From positions 1-64,000 of the forward strand of contig JAOHKZ010000010.1 in assembly GCA_028101545.1 (NCBI GenBank): a stretch of 64,000 bases of DNA. Reading direction: 5' to 3'. The DNA comes from Opitutales bacterium (GTDB taxonomy: Bacteria > Verrucomicrobiota > Verrucomicrobiia > Opitutales > Seribacteraceae). How positions within the stretch are numbered: position 1 is the stretch's first letter. The stretch is not shown here. Below are more notes on the stretch, generated by a model. The model searched no databases. It was not told the DNA's origin and saw only the letters and a program-made list of their open reading frames with translations.

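Overview
The window fits a chromosomal segment of a marine-type Verrucomicrobiota/PVC bacterium. The evidence is family content, not a marker gene: two PSD1 (DUF1549/DUF1553, CxxCH) plus DUF1501 gene pairs, a PVC-type haem-binding dehydrogenase, sulfatases, Tat-tagged Gfo/Idh oxidoreductases, a Bacteroidetes-like ParE/ParC pair, and a giant surface protein whose C-terminus resembles those of Opitutae. No rRNA, tRNA, CRISPR array, integrase or transposase was found. The DNA is moderately AT-rich and many genes lack a Shine-Dalgarno sequence. Almost everything from 6.5 kb to the right end is on the minus strand.

Layout. 1-6.5 kb: the end of a TPR protein, an EI24/CysZ-like membrane protein, and a plus-strand run of type IIA topoisomerase B and A subunits and a DGK/dolichol-kinase-like membrane protein. 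6.5-13.1 kb: a DUF3293 protein, a decayed gene remnant, an oxidoreductase, an iduronate-2-sulfatase-like enzyme with C-terminal EF-hands, and a three-gene operon (secreted protein, ECF sigma factor, one-TM partner). 13.1-17.7 kb: first PSD1-DUF1501 pair. 17.9-21.1 kb: nagB, an oxidoreductase and a ROK regulator, with palindromic operator-like sites in front of nagB. 21.1-25 kb: membrane genes NfeD-like, flotillin, GYF_2 (apparently joined to flotillin through an A9 slippery run), PqiA-like and a one-TM protein. 25-35.2 kb: an SGNH/dehydrogenase/cytochrome c fusion, the second PSD1-DUF1501 pair and a second sulfatase. 35.2-38.1 kb: a spacer with interspersed palindromic repeats, then an amidohydrolase, a zinc-ribbon membrane protein and an MscS-type channel. 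38.3-64 kb: one reading frame of at least 8,565 codons, with its 5' end outside the window.

The most striking signal is the architecture of the giant protein. A discrete concanavalin-A/LamG-type module of about 200-260 residues, starting near LWLDA and ending near EGYLAHKWGL...HPYK, occurs 13 times. In most cases it sits inside another domain (LamG, DUF2341-linked LamG, Fn3-like, glycine-rich, MBG, BIg2-like) and splits that host domain in frame. Uninterrupted host copies in the same protein act as internal controls. One further copy lies inside the unrelated PSD1 enzyme at 29868-33623, at the front of its LamG domain. This looks like a protein module spread by nested in-frame insertion within and between genes.

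The window as a whole suggests a cell that attaches to and processes complex, partly sulfated or aminated polysaccharides: sulfatases, Tat-exported PSD1/DUF1501 proteins and oxidoreductases in the envelope, nagB in the cytoplasm, and a giant lectin-like surface protein. That functional reading is inference.
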